Made by a program: the position numbers and the translations under genes. A stretch of 64,000 nucleotides of DNA from assembly GCA_030247855.1 (NCBI GenBank), contig JAPDRN010000022.1:124001-188000 (forward strand), read 5' to 3'. The notes under the pieces were generated by a model. That model did not search any database. It worked only from the letters and a program-made list of their open reading frames with translations, and was not told the DNA's origin. The DNA is from Knufia peltigerae. Lineage: Eukaryota > Ascomycota > Eurotiomycetes > Chaetothyriales > Trichomeriaceae. Of this stretch, positions 43,072 to 56,327 are shown piece by piece (the first letter of the stretch is position 1; each line of letters opens with the position of its first letter).

Positions 43072-46000
43072 ATGTCGTACTTTCTTCCTTCCTACTTCCA
43101 AAAGAGGCTTCTCCGGTATGCCCTGACCCGCCTCGACTTCATCGACTCGGACGAGTTAGACCTCGACAACCTGGGCTTGACTTGGGGTCAGCGTACTGTG
43201 GTGGAATTAAGGAACGTCGGAATCAAAGTCAAGAAACTCATCGATATCCTCCACCTGCCCCCGAGCCTCGACCTCACCCATGCCTCGATCAAGCACCTGC
43301 GACTCACCTTACCGGCCGACCTCCACGCCAGTAGCATCGAAGTCGAAGTGGTGGGGGTGGAAATCGTTGTCGGAGTGAGATCAGAGGTATCGCAAGACCA
43401 CGAGGCGGGACGATCAAAAGCAGGAAATGCTCCCAGCAGGACCGACCGTGCAAATCTCCCTCGGATACCGTCTCCAGCCATACACGATCCGAGTGGTCGT
43501 CGCTCGGCCAGAGGACATGGGTCGCAGTTGGAGGTATCCCAGATCATCCCGACTTCCGAAGACCTGGCCAATTCGTTCCTTGAAGCCGAGTCGCCGGATG
43601 AAAGAGATGAACTCCAGGCCGCTCTCGAGTCACAATCTCAGTACATGCAAGAGTCGGTGGCGTCGTCACACGGTGAAGACGTCGGACTGGGCATGCCCGG
43701 GGGATTGTCTCTACCCACGTTCGTCGCCAACTTCTTTAAAGGCGTTGCAGACCGGCTCTCGATCAAGATCAAAGATGTTAATGCCCTTGTAGACATGGAT
43801 CTCCCGGCCACTTCGGTCGAGAGCGCTAAATTCATGTTGGCCTTGGACAGTATCGTGCTGGATCCGCTCCAGCAGGCGGAGGATTCTCCTCTCCAGCCAG
43901 ACTCGAGACGTTCTATCAGACTGGATGGGCTGCAACTCTTCGTCCTCTCAGAATCGGAAACCTTCTCAGAGATTTCTGGTTTAGGTTCGCCCAAACTAAG
44001 CCGGTCGCGTCCTCGACTTGCTCAACCAAATGATCAAGGCCACGCCTGTGACTCCGCACAATCTGGCAGTGAGAGCCTCTCGTATCGATCAAAGTCGCCG
44101 TCTGCCTCGCCGAGCGAGTCTCACTTCGGTCTAGGCCTCGATAATGCCTTATTGGCCGAGTCCGGAATTTTTGAGCGACCACCAAGGAGGCTTGATCGAG
44201 ACGACTCGTCAGGAACATCGACTCCGGTCGATAACAGAGCTCACGCAGAGGACCTGCTATCGTCCCGTAACTACGAGAATGCCACAGATGAGAATTGGCA
44301 GGCGGATACTGTTGAGGATCTCGAAGAGTCCAAAGTGTTCACTCACGACGAAGCAGAGAGCATGTACATGAGTGCAGTGAGCGGCGGACCAGATATGCCA
44401 GGCGGCTGGGATTGGTCCAAGCCCGAGCAACAAGATCATGAAGTGCGAGCCATTGTACCTCAACAAGGACCTATGAAGTCATCAGCACAAATGTCTGAAA
44501 ATACCACAAACCTGCGTGGCAGCAGTGGCCAAGCGCCAAAACCCGATACCCTTCCCACGATCGAACGTGAGACCTCGAGTGGCGAGAGCATTCTCGATGG
44601 CAACCTGTCCCCGTTCTACCGCTCAAGAATTCTACATCTGGACACAGTTTGCGTGAAAGTACCTCAACCGCATCAGCCCGACACTCCGCAAGAGGCTCAG
44701 GTGCCAACCGTGGATTCACGACCTAGTCTAAATTCCCAAGCACGAGCCGCACGACTAGGCTCGTCGAGATTGGTTGAAAGCACATTTCTGAATGATGCGC
44801 GCCACCGCTCCAGTCCTTCGCACGAGCAGACTTCAACAGCTTTAGCACAAGAGGCAACTTTGGGCATTGACATAGGCAAGGTTACCGTAGACCTTGATAT
44901 TAGAATCTGCCGAATCCTGATCAAAGCTTCACAAGTCATTCTGGACGTTCTTCCTGAATCTTCGGAGCAGAACAAGGCGTTAACCACTCGGCCAAAGGCA
45001 GATCTGCCGTCGTTTAGTGTGGGCAAATTCATCGTCAATCTTTGTGAAGCAGTGCCGACGAGGGCCCCAACAGGCACTGCGATTCAGACTATCGAAAACA
45101 TGCTATCACAAGAGACGACTCTACTCAAGCTGGTTTTACTATCAATCTCTCTCAGTTCTGTTCCGAATAGACAAGACTCTCACCGACTATCGATCTCGAA
45201 AATTACCATGACTCATGGCGATAGAGAGGTTATGTCGTTCGTCGACTCGATCTCTGTCCGAGACTCGATAGCTTCAAGCTCCATGCTAAGACCGCATGAT
45301 CTGACGGCGACTATGACCGGAAATCGTTATGACGTGCAAATCAAGCCTGTACATGTTGTAATGGACCTCTTGGTCATAGACGACGTACTCAGCAAGAGTG
45401 GTGGCCTGAGCTCTCTGCTGGATCTTGGCAATTCCATTGTCTCGACACATACTGTGAAGAGCTCGGTAGTTCCGACGGCACCTGTTGTCAGACCTCGCAC
45501 CGTCAGATTCGACGATCCTCAGCGAAGAACGAGAGCGGACAGTGACCCGACCTCTACTCTTCCAAAGATAGACGTTCGCGTCTCGGGCGCACTTTTGGAT
45601 CTCATTGGATCTGAGTCCACGTTACAGGTGAGAAGCTCAGCTATCAAGGCAGCATACCGTCAAAACAATGTGCGATTGGTGATTGATGGTGCGGCGATCG
45701 AAGGGCCACTCCTTCCAGACTCTGGGTCGCGGGGTGATGTATATGCAAAGATTCGTAATGTCGAATTGCGCTATTCGGATTCACCCGATGATGATGATTT
45801 GGACAGACTTCTCTCTGTCATTACACCATCCGGAGACAAATATGACCAGGAGGATGATATCATGGTCGACACTCTACTGCGACAGCGGCGAAAAGGAGGT
45901 GTCTTGCGGCTATCGATTGGAGACCTACAAGCCGGCGCCGTGGGCCTACGTTGGCTGCCACATTTGACAAAGGTGGCTGACGAGATTTCCAAGCTTTCAT

Positions 46001-49000
46001 CGGTCACAAAATATCTCCCCGAAGACGATCGACCCGGCATCCTCACCTTTGGTTTGATCAAGAAATTAGACTTCAAATTCGAGGTGGATAGAGAGTTTGG
46101 TCCGGTCAAACTAGAGGCTGAACTACTCGAGGGTGCCCATATCAGTGTTCCTTCGCTGGCCGCTGCTCAAATTGCGACTTGGGGTCTTTCTCGAGGTGAA
46201 GCGGATCCGTTGATTACTGAAGTAATTTCCCAGAGTCGCACTGTGATGGGACCTCCAATGTTCATGTGCCGTTTCATTGCAGACGAGATGGAGCCCACTG
46301 TTCGTATGAAATTGTCGAATACTTGCCTTGAATACAAAGTCCCACATATCGTGGCCCTGTCAGCTTTAGCAGAACGCCTGGGGTCCCAGAATCCAACTCC
46401 GGTTCCAAGCCCACTCTCACAGACTTCAAGCCTCTCATCTAGTGGTGTTGACGCAAGAAGTATGACACGGAAGATCCAGCTTTGTCTTGCTTTCAGGGAT
46501 TGTGCTATAGCATTGAGTCCGGATGGAGTGTCTGCAAAGGGTTTGTTTGTCTTGACTGACGGTGAAATACGACACCAGACTCAGAAGCATGGCTCAGTAG
46601 ACACGCTTGATATCAAAAAGGCTTCCTTACTGATCATCAATGATGCTTCGACAGTCGGAAAAGAGTCGGAGAATGTCGACCACAAGCTCTTCTTCGAGGA
46701 GAATGACCAGGTCCAGCAGCTGACCAAAGCTGGCTTTGTCCCTGTTGGATCAATGTCGTCCGCATCAGCTTTAATCAAGATCACTGAGGAGAAGCAGCAG
46801 ACCCAAATCGACGTCGAATTCCGGAACAATCTCTTATTCCTCGAGACATGTGCCGACTCTACCCAAACCATGATTCAGATCCTGAGTGGTCTCTCTCCGC
46901 CTACGGCACCTTCAAAAGTTGCCAAATTTCGCACCGAGATCGTGCCGATTCAAGACATGTTGGCCTCGTTCACTGGAAATGCTTTCGTTTCCGAGCCTGG
47001 GCCGGAGCTTGGGTTGCAGGCTTCAAGGATGACAGCTGCCGGCGATGCCTTTGGTGAGAGCTCACCAGGAGACGATTACGACGAAGATGAACCTGATTTT
47101 GCGCAAGAGATGTATGGAGATGCTGAGGACGCGGATGATGAAATGACAGCTAGCCACGTGGAGTCCGATCTGGGCCGTTCTGCCATATCTGACTCCATTC
47201 ACGTCGCTCCTGTTGACATAACAGGTTCTGAATCGGGGGGTTCGAGTGACAGTATTATGATGCACAGTCTGTTAGATTTCCGCACCGATCATTTTGCTGC
47301 CGAGACACCGGTAGGTGGAACTGCACACCGTTGGAACTCAGAACAGAACACCTACGGTCTGGCAAGCAATGCCCTCTTCGCACACTCTCCAGTCAAGGTC
47401 CGGGTTCGTGACGTCCACGTTATCTGGAATCTCTTCGATGGTTACGACTGGCAAAGTACCAGAGACACAATTTCACAGGCAGTGAGGGACATTGAGACTA
47501 AAGCCATGGCTAGACGACCTCGAAGCAGCAATCGCACAGCGGGTGCAGAAGAAGAGGATGAATCAGTCATCGGGGATTTCTTGTTCAACTCAATCTACAT
47601 TGGCGTTCCTGCTAACAAGGACCCGAGAGACCTTGCAAGTGCCATCAATCACGAGATTGACGATATGGCGAGCGAGACTGGTAGTTACGCTACAGGCACG
47701 ACAATAACAGCGACCACCTCGCGTCGCCAGTCTGGGACCGTTCCTCGACAGAAAAGGCTGAAATTGACCCGAAGCAAGCATCACAAAATGGCCTTTGAAC
47801 TTGAAGGGGTATCTGCAGACTTTGTGGCATTTTCTCCAGGCAGCGGCGAAGTAGAAAGTTCGGTCGATATTCGCATCAGGAAACTCGAAATATACGATCA
47901 CATTCCTACTTCCACTTGGAAAAAATTTGCCACGTACATGCAGGATGCAGGAGAACGAGAAGTGAACACCAATATGGTCCACATCGAACTTCTCAATGTC
48001 AAACCAGTCGCAGAACTTTCAGCGTCGGAGATGGTGCTGAAAATATCCGTCCTTCCACTGAGGCTCCATGTTGATCAAGACGCGCTGGATTTCATGAGCC
48101 GCTTCTTCGAATTCAAGGACCAGAACGCGCCCGCTTCCGATATTCCATCGAATCCACCGTTTTTACAACGCGTAGAGGTGAATGCTGTGCAGTTGAGACT
48201 AGACTTCAAACCTAAAAGAGTTGACTATGGTGGGCTGCGCTCAGGAAGGACAACTGAGTTCATGAACTTCTTCGTGCTTGACCGTGCGGATATGGTACTA
48301 CGACGAGTCATCCTCTACGGGGTTTCGGGCTTTGATCGTTTGGGCATCATGCTCAATAACATCTGGACTCCGGATGTCAAACGCAATCAACTGCCTCGTG
48401 TCCTTGCCGGTCTTGCCCCCTTCCGACCCTTGGTTGACGTGAGCAGTGGAGTCAGAGATCTTGTTGCCGTACCAATCCGTGAGTATCGGAAGGACGGCAG
48501 GTTGGTGAGAAGCATTCAAAAGGGTGCGCTTGCCTTTGCGAAGACGACGGCGACCGAGCTGGTAAATCTTGGGGCTAAAATGGCCATTGGCACACAGCAA
48601 GTTCTGCAAAATACAGAAGGTCTTTTCGTCCAAGGGGAGGAGCTTCAAGATCCGAATGGAGACGACGAAGCCACTAAACAAATTTCACTGTATGCCGATC
48701 AACCTGTCGGCATCAGGCAGGGTTTGAGGACTGCATACAGCAGTCTAGAAAGAGATTTGTTGCTTGCAAAGGATGCGATTGTTGCCATCCCCGGAGAAGT
48801 GATGGCCAGTGGCAGTGCGAAGGGGGCAGCTGCAGCGATACTGAAGCAGAGCCCAACGATAATTCTGCGACCCGCCATTGGAGCATCAAAGGCGGTTGGG
48901 CAGACGCTCATGGGAGCGGGCAACATGTTGGACAAGCAAAACCTGAGGAGGATGGATGAGGTGAGTCTGTTTGCAATTCGAGCCCACGTTGTTTGTGCTA

Positions 49001-49031
49001 ACTTGGTCTGCAGAAATACAAGCGACATTAG
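43072..49031 (+). CDS. ATG2: Autophagy-related lipid-transfer protein 2
   Basis: Atg2 is a rod-shaped bridge protein that moves phospholipids from the ER to the growing phagophore, working with Atg9 and Atg18. Exon 1 is 43072-48960, intron 48961-49013, and the last exon 49014-49031 codes only KYKRH before the stop; total 1968 residues. The chorein-type N-terminus starts MSYFLPSYFQKRLLRYALTR and continues LDLDNLGLTWGQRTVVELRN. The middle has long low-complexity Ser/Asp-rich stretches. The conserved C-terminal part includes VDYGGLRSGRTTEFMNFF, GFDRLGIMLNNIWTPDVK and GLAPFRPLVDVSSGVRDLV, followed by amphipathic helices (KGALAFAKTTATELVNLGAK). Reading on without splicing would add an unrelated tail to 49077; the GTGAGT donor and CAG acceptor favour splicing. 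Confidence 0.96.
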
Positions 49032-50617
49032 TTATGCGCCTCGGCTGGGTTTTGACTATCTAGGCATGTGCCTTTGAGAAATATGCCCTTCACGCGGAGG
49101 CGGCGTCAGGCTGGGATTTACAGTTCTGCATTTACAGTACAGCATTCTGTATGGCGCAAGTTGAAGTTAGGAAGCGCACAGTGAAGAGAAGGCAATAATT
49201 TGGGTTTGTTGGATGAGCATGATAAATTGCTCGTATGACGAATGATCGACCTGAGACGACTGAAACGTGCCATGACCACAAACTGCATTGACATTGAATG
49301 AACAGACACAGCAACTTTCTTCCATATAGTGAACATTTGGCACGGCGTTGGTTGGTTGATTGGCTGATTGGCGGAGGATCGAGAGACAGCACTGCCCCTT
49401 TGATCGGTAAGGTGCAGGAGGTGTGCTTCAATGAAGACTGCATTATGTACAAACAATTTACGATCCGTCCATTTTTTTCCGTGTCTACACGGATCGCACT
49501 GCGCTTCAATTCGAAATACACATGAATGATGTGACTGATCTGTGTCAGAGGTGATTCGGTGCCAGAGGTCAGCAACTATCTTGCGAGCCTCGGTTTGAGA
49601 GGATCCTGTGGCCACCGCGGAGTGACCAACACAGGAATGGTCGGGCAGTGCACTGCATTTGTGACAATGACCAAAAGCTGATGATGGAGTGAACGGAAGT
49701 GGACATGCGAGCAAACTCGTACAATACAAGTAGGGTGCCGGCCTTGCCAGATGACTCTCTTCACGTGCTTCTTGAAACACTGGAGAGGCGACTTGTGGCC
49801 ATGTCCCCAAAGCTTTTGGCGTCAAGGGTCTCAAGCTGAGTCCGGGGAAAGGTGACACCAAGGCGAAAGACTCAGCAAGCGGGAAATTGCCACCAACAAA
49901 TCATCGCCAACAAGATGAGGCATTGCCTCTAGAGAGATTTTGGCCCCTGCAAGGCTGAGAAGGGGGCCATGGGTACGGTCACGAGCAAGGGGGGAGGCTG
50001 TGTGCTTCGAGCTAGTGAGTACGAATGAGGCTGAGCATTCTGCCCTTTGAATCATGTACCTGATATGATTGGCCCAACGTCCTTCACAGCCTTGTGAACC
50101 GGCGATATCGCCCATCACTACGTGAGTAGCCGCCGGACTAACCTGCCGCTGTCCCTGGTCGTTCGAGACACGAGATGATGAAGGATCAGAATAAGCGTTG
50201 TCATGAGTTGAGAGTGGAAGCATGTACGGAGTAGTCGTACATGGTCTTAGAGTGCGTTGTATCGAATGTGCCTGGGCGTATTCGCGGCATAAAGCACTGG
50301 GGCATTGCGAGGATCGATGCCTCAGTTATGTAAACGTGAAGAAAGTACAATCAAACTTGGATATAAAGATAGCGGATGTCCACGAACGACCATTAATTGA
50401 ATACCAAATCACAAGGCCAGTTTGATTTTACAGTATTCGTTTACCTGACCTTTGACAATTGTTCCCTACAAAGTCGGTGCAAACGCGCCCAACCACGTGT
50501 TGGCCCAACAAACAGAAACCACGAAAGCAACTTCCTTCACTCAACAAAGGACAGACATCATCACTGCCTGAGGCATTTGTTCCACCCACAGTCACACCGA
50601 CACCGTTGTTTTTGAGA
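49032..50617. other. Intergenic: ATG2 3' flank and vWA gene promoter
   Basis: No supported gene. A 247-codon minus-strand frame at 49118-49861 lacks an ATG start and family features. One TACGGAGTA word lies at 50225-50233. Confidence 0.5.
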
Positions 50618-51628
50618 ATGGAGAATCCTATTTTACTCTCTCGCGACTCATTCCATTCTCAGTCATCATCAGCATCGTCATCGAGATACCCAGGCTCGAG
50701 CATGTCTTCAATAATCAAAAGACTCTCCAAGCGATCGAGCAAGGCATCTAATGATTCGTCGGCTCCACGATCAGCAGCAACGTACAGCGACCTGAACAAC
50801 CCCTTCTTCACACCTATGCCTACCCGGAGACCACCACCTGCCGCGGCAGCTCGGGCGCCGCGCGATGCACCACCTCCTTATTCGGCGGCCGCCGCAGCAC
50901 CTTACAGCCCAGCTGACCTCTCCTCCCCGGTTCAAGTGGCGGAAGATTCCCCTTATTCGTTCCTGAGAGAATTCGACACGGTTTTCCTCATTGACGACAG
51001 TGGGTCCATGGCCGGTCGTAGCTGGCGAGAAACATCGGCGGCCCTTGCGGCCATCGCACCGATCTGCACGACTTACGACGCTGACGGCATCGATATTTAC
51101 TTTCTGAACCACCGAAATCCAAACTCACCGATCGGCGGGTACACGAACGTCACCACCACCGAGGTCGTGCAGACGCTGTTTCAACGCGTTCGACCCCTCG
51201 GTGGCACACCCACGGGCACCCGGCTCAACCACATCCTGAAACCATACCTTGCAGAGGTGGCCGAGTCGATGGAGAGACAGGCGCATGGGCACGAGGCGAC
51301 GGTGAAACCGCTGAACATCATTGTCATCACGGACGGTGTGCCGACCGACGACGTTGAGAGCGTCATTGTCACGGCGGCGAAGAAGTTGGACTCGTTTGGC
51401 GCGGAACCCTGGCAAGTGGGAATCCAATTCTTTCAGGTCGGAAGGGAGCCTGAAGCGGCGGAGAATCTGAGAGAGTTGGATGACGCGCTCGGTGAGCAAT
51501 ATCACATCCGTGACATGGTGGACACGGTACCTTGGGGTGGTGAGGAGGGAGCACAGTTGACGGCGCAAGGTCTATTGAAGGTCTGTTTAGGCAGTGTGGT
51601 CAGACGGTTAGATCGGAGAGCAGCTTGA
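50618..51628 (+). CDS. von Willebrand factor type A domain protein
   Basis: Intronless, 336 residues, starting at the ATG at 50618. A Ser/Pro/Ala-rich N-terminus (1-110, with PPPYSAAAAAPYSP) precedes a vWA domain (about 118-320). The metal-ion site is intact: Asp126, Ser128 and Ser130 in FLIDDSGSM, then the Thr in GGTPTGTRLNHIL, and the Asp in IIVITDGVPTDD. vWA domains bind divalent metal and mediate protein contacts; intracellular fungal members of this layout are common but mostly uncharacterised. No signal peptide or membrane span is visible, so it is probably cytosolic. An in-frame stretch upstream without ATG (from 50459) is taken as leader. Confidence 0.9.
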   Translation: MENPILLSRDSFHSQSSSASSSRYPGSSMSSIIKRLSKRSSKASNDSSAPRSAATYSDLNNPFFTPMPTRRPPPAAAARAPRDAPPPYSAAAAAPYSPADLSSPVQVAEDSPYSFLREFDTVFLIDDSGSMAGRSWRETSAALAAIAPICTTYDADGIDIYFLNHRNPNSPIGGYTNVTTTEVVQTLFQRVRPLGGTPTGTRLNHILKPYLAEVAESMERQAHGHEATVKPLNIIVITDGVPTDDVESVIVTAAKKLDSFGAEPWQVGIQFFQVGREPEAAENLRELDDALGEQYHIRDMVDTVPWGGEEGAQLTAQGLLKVCLGSVVRRLDRRAA

Positions 51629-54299
51629 TTTTACGTTCTACTCCCATTCCCATGTTGAACAAGGAGAACGTCAGAGGAGAGGGTGATTTCCTTCTGGCGT
51701 CTGTGTACGAGCATCATTATGATAATTATCATCATTACCTCTAAAACGAAGCATCATGACATTTATGACTTTTTTTCGCGCTTTCAAGTGCCTGACAAGA
51801 GTTCAGATACTTGACGCATCATTTTTCCCACCTCGGTTCATTTTCCGAATGACTCGATCGAGACTCCGAATGACAGGGGGGACCCTGAAAAGTGACAGAC
51901 TCGTAGCTGACATTGGTACCACGTGTCTGGGACAGGTCAAATTTTCTTATTCGAGTCCAGCAATGACCCATTGTTATGTACAGTACAGAGGACGAATTAT
52001 TAAGCGCACTCTTACTCCGTACAAGGAGAAGGAAGAATTCAGGGTCTCGAGGATGGTGTAGACACAACTCACCGTAAGGGGCAAAATGACAAGGGGGGAG
52101 GAACAAAAAGAGTCAAGCATGAGTGTCGGTTGAGGTTTGTGAGTGGCGGATTTGCTCTTTAATTTCAGGGCCGTCAGCGGTTACGGGAAAGCCGCAATTA
52201 GTTGTCGTGGGTGGTGGTGATTTGGTTGTACGGAATGAGGGAGTAATTTTATACCGAGAAGCGACCGGTACGGAATTGTACGAGGAGGAGAAGATGAAGA
52301 AGAAGATTGTAAGTGGCGCAGTGTTGTGTTTCACAAGAATTTGTACCTGGTAGTCGTTACATATCATCTACTTTTCAGTTCTACCATTCATCCGGATACC
52401 CAATATCAGAACAAAACACTTATGATATTTGTACTGTGATAATGTTCTCCTTACTGTACTCCGTACGATGTCAATAACAATAATATTAATACTAAATATG
52501 GAGGCTGGAAGTTGGCCACAAGGTTTCCCACTAGATTGGATCATGGCTCATTTTGGTTTGCACGATACGGATTTGTACAACAGGCGACTGTAAAATCCCC
52601 GTACTAAAACCTCCATGGCGCAAGAAAGGCGTGGATTAGTTCCTACTACTCTGTACAATACAGTACTCCGTAGTCAAGATTACCAGAAACGAAGAAATGA
52701 AGAAGTGCCGTTCATGGGTTTGATTCGTCTTGGTTTCTCAATTTACAAAAGGTGGTTTTAGTACGTGAACTAGAAAAGGATCTACGGACTTGAATGGATC
52801 CCAATGTGATTATTGATTATTGTCCCGCCAACTTCAGCTCACATCAATAATATTACAGTACATCTCCATACTCCTCTGTACGGAGTGTCGTCGAGGCAAA
52901 CCAGGTCATTCCATACGGCACCCCATACGAGTAGGTAACCATCTCGTCCCGTAATCCGTCTATCTCGCTCGCTTCGGCATCGGGCTTCGGTTGTCATGAC
53001 CTCGTCACATCGAGGACCCTCTTCCCTGGGTTCAGCTCCCGGACCTCTGCCCTCTTGTTTTTTTGATTTTGACACAACTTCTCACTTGTCCACATGTACT
53101 ACCTGACGTATATCGTATGGTACCCAGGCAGAGAACTGTTCAATCGCATTATTGACGTTCTGAAGGTGGATTTTCCTTCCCTCGTTCGTCCCAATACTCG
53201 TACTTTCCGTCCCTGTTACTCGATAGTACTGGTAATAATAGTTCATATCCTTGCTTTGTCCTCCGTATCCGTGGTTCCATTGCCAGGTTTTTTCAGCTTC
53301 ATACCCATCCGACCCTCGTCCCCCGTGTCTTGACTGGTGTCTTGTACGATCTGAGATACTGATACTCGGTACTCCGTACAATAAATCTATTCTCGTCCCG
53401 CCACATCCCCATCATCATCCTCCTCATCATCCCTCGCGTCTCGCCTCACGCCCACTCTCACGAGGACGGAGTACTTCATCCAGTGTTCGCGTCCACGACA
53501 TCCTCATACTCAGCCTCATGCTCTGCAACTTCTCTTGAACCAGCTACAGTAATACAACCAACCACTCAGAGCTCTTCTCGGCTTCCCGACGTGTTGTTGG
53601 TCGAAACTCCCCGAATCGCCGCAACAGCAAGCGCCCGGCCCCCCAGCGATCCCTCTTACCCTGCAATCACCTCCATCAAGCGCCTGCCTGCCCAGGTGGC
53701 CCTCTCGACGACAACTAGCTAAGCTACGCGGCACTCGTTCGCCCGTCACTCGCTTCTCCCAGGAATTGCTGCATCATCTCGACATCACCACAGATCATCA
53801 GTCCTCAAACAAGCGCCCGTCAATGCTCTGCTGGTCAACACTTCCAACACGTTCCTGACGTGCCCTCTACGCCGTTTCAGCACAGGCTCCGTATTTCTCC
53901 ACCCCGGTATAATCATGCTTGCTGTCACGGACCCTGGAGTCGGCCTGAAGTTTCGAAATAGCATCCAATCTGAGGCTGTCTGCGGTGCCTGAAAAAGCCG
54001 TGGCGTCACGTTTGTCCGTGGCCAGACTCGACTATAATTTTCCACCCACGCCTCTCCCAAAACTTGCAGCTGTTCAACCGTGGTCTCTCAGCTGGACTGG
54101 ACTACACATTTTCCATTGTTGGCCTCATTTGCGACTGTCTTGCTATGAACCAAAAAGGTTCTCTGCAGGCCAGATTACCTAGCAAGTTACGGTACTCGAG
54201 GAACCGACAACAGGAAAATAAAAAGTGCCGGCCCGGCGGCCAAAAGACGAAACCCCTGCCAGCCGAGTCCTCCTTACATAATCCACCAGTCCAGCAAAC
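51629..54299. other. Longest intergenic region of the window (2.7 kb)
   Basis: No protein family recognised in any frame. The part 52000-53480 is AT-rich and dense in GTAC-containing words. From about 53395 the sequence turns C/T-rich with CATC repeats, which suggests a long 5' leader for the gene at 54300, perhaps with leader introns. Frames such as 53483-53722 are then upstream ORFs at most. Confidence 0.5.
52013..53378. repeat. Cluster of the TACTCCGTA word
   Basis: Exact copies at 52013-52021, 52457-52465, 52664-52672 and 53370-53378, with near-matches at about 52870 and 53466. They are part of a window-wide set of 13 exact copies, all outside genes. Confidence 0.75.
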
Positions 54300-56327
54300 A
54301 TGGCTCCGACAACCCTCGTGACCTTTTTAGTGTACGTTGCCCTCAACGTTGTTCTGTGCAAGAGACAAACTAACCAGCATGCAACAGCCGCGTGCCTCCT
54401 TCGACTAGGTCAGTGAGCCTGTACGGTTCCTGGGACAACTTCTCCACAGCCTATCCCATGCAAAAGGATTCCCGCACGGGCCCAGAGCATTGGTCCGGGT
54501 GTCATAGCTTTTCCAACATTATCTGTGACGGCGACAATCAACCGATAGGAATTCCAAGAGATGGCGGGCTGAAGATGGGGGGCACCTACTGGTATTATGT
54601 ATGATTGCTTTTACTTACTCCTCCTGCGGTGTCGGGTACAAAACTCACCACTTCTGCAGTACAAGTTGGACGACGATATCGAGTTTCACAATTCCGCCGA
54701 GCATTCGACCACGGCTTGCCCTCTCCTTCCGGGCCAGCTCGTCAACGTCCTGAATGTCCCTTTGGCTATGAGCAGCAGCAGACCTCGAAACGATAGTGTC
54801 AGCTCTACTAGCTCCGAGTTTCGCACTATGGATCCTTCTGACAAGTTCATGAACCCCAGGCCAGTGCCTGCTAAGCCTTCCCTGCCGAGGCTGAAGACCT
54901 CACCCACATTTCCCCAACAATCCTGGTCATCGAGTAGCTCTCCCATCAGCGCCGACTATAGGAGAGGAAGGTCGGCATCTTCACGAGGTTCATCACAGCC
55001 AGGCAGTGCCACGACTCTGAGGATGGCCAAGTCGTCAAAGAAACCATCACTTGAGATGCTCAATCGATCCCTTTCTCGCGGAAGCAACAGATCTGCCGGC
55101 TTCATGGGCGCGATCCGAGCCTTGAAGTCTCCGCGCATACCTAGTCCTGACACTGCGTTCGATCTAGGACGACCAGAATACAGTCCGGCTACCTTGATGT
55201 CGAGGGGAAGTTCTCAGCGAGGGACAACACCAAGGACGCCCACAAACGAGACCAAGCAGCCGCTAGAGATAGAGGAGCTTTCCTCGGCTGGTCCGTCAAG
55301 GGAGCTGGCCCTGCGAAAGGATGTTGATATTTGGGTCGAAGGTTCCGCAACGGTGGCAATCCCCTCCTTTTCCCAGCACAGAAGACAGCGCTCACTGACA
55401 CGAGAACCGTCATCTTTGCGCAACCCTTGGTCACGGGGGAGCACGCCGGAACGAAACCCCATCGAGCAGGCCAATACCCCATACCGGCCTCTGGAAACCC
55501 TCAGAGAAGTGGCATCTCCAGCAACCACTCCCGGTCAACCTCTCACGGCCGTCAAAGTTGCCGGTCATCAGCCTGTCGATGATTCACAGGCACCGCTCGA
55601 CCTAGAGAAACGACTGCCTACTCTGCCAAACACTCCATCTTCCGTATACCCCCCGAGCAGTGCAGATGATTCTCCTAGCCAACAGCACCAGGGGATCGAC
55701 CTACAAAATCTCAACAGCCGCTTCTCTAGCACCACCATCGAGACAGGATCTCACGTGGATAGCTACATCAACAACGAGCGAAGTCACTTTTCTGATTGGA
55801 CGATCAGTACAACCCGGATCTCACCTCGGTCGGAATATGCATCCAGTCTTCTCGATTTTGAGCCAATGAGTCCACCCTTGGAATCAGAGCTCGATTACGG
55901 TGACTGTCAGTCCATCGAGGTTATTGAGCCGGCCAGAAACCCACACGAGTACAAGACATCAACACATACAGAATCCGCTCAGGCTGGCATGCCTACGGCA
56001 CTCAGCATCTCAACCCTCAGTTCCGTAGCTTCTTCAGCGACACCCAGTTCTCACGTCGATTTAGACAGTGCCAGAGACGCAGACTTTTCCTGGGGCAAGT
56101 TTCAGCATTATAGCCTCCCGACGGAAGATGGGGCTTCTGGGGTCACTGTCAAATCGGCTGTGACAACGGAGCAGGTGGCCCCGTTGGTTGTCGGTGAGCA
56201 CAATCGACCGAACGAATTTCAGTCTCAAGGCGCAGTACTCGGTGGTTCAAGCCTTCCACATTCCACCGGCATGCAGGAGTTACTGGATGAACTGAGCTAC
56301 CTCAGTGGTATGATCCAGCAACATTGA
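54300..56327 (+). CDS. AMPK1-type glycogen-binding (CBM48-like) domain protein
   Basis: Three exons, 54300-54331, 54388-54598 and 54660-56327, give 636 residues. The first exon codes just ten residues and part of the next codon (MAPTTLVTFL-V), and splicing yields VTFLVRVPPSTRSVSLYGSW, the expected first strands of an AMPK1 glycogen-binding domain. The domain covers about residues 5-95 (SVSLYGSWDNFSTAYPM; GGLKMGGTYWYYYKLDDDIE; LPGQLVNVLNVP). The remaining 540 residues are Ser/Pro/Thr-rich and probably disordered, ending in a short helix MQELLDELSYLSGMIQQH. It lacks the C-terminal domain of AMPK beta subunits, so it is not Gal83/Sip. Proteins of this plan occur across filamentous ascomycetes; binding of glycogen is inferred from the domain, and the role is unknown. 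Confidence 0.88.

Noticed and set aside
49118..49861. 247-codon minus-strand frame downstream of ATG2
   Set aside because: It starts without an ATG, is rich in His/Ser/Cys in a random manner, and has no splice context or family resemblance.
53483..53722. Ser/Thr/Pro-rich 79-codon frame upstream of the CBM48-like gene
   Set aside because: Lies in a C/T-rich probable leader; could be an upstream ORF but has no evidence of being a protein gene.
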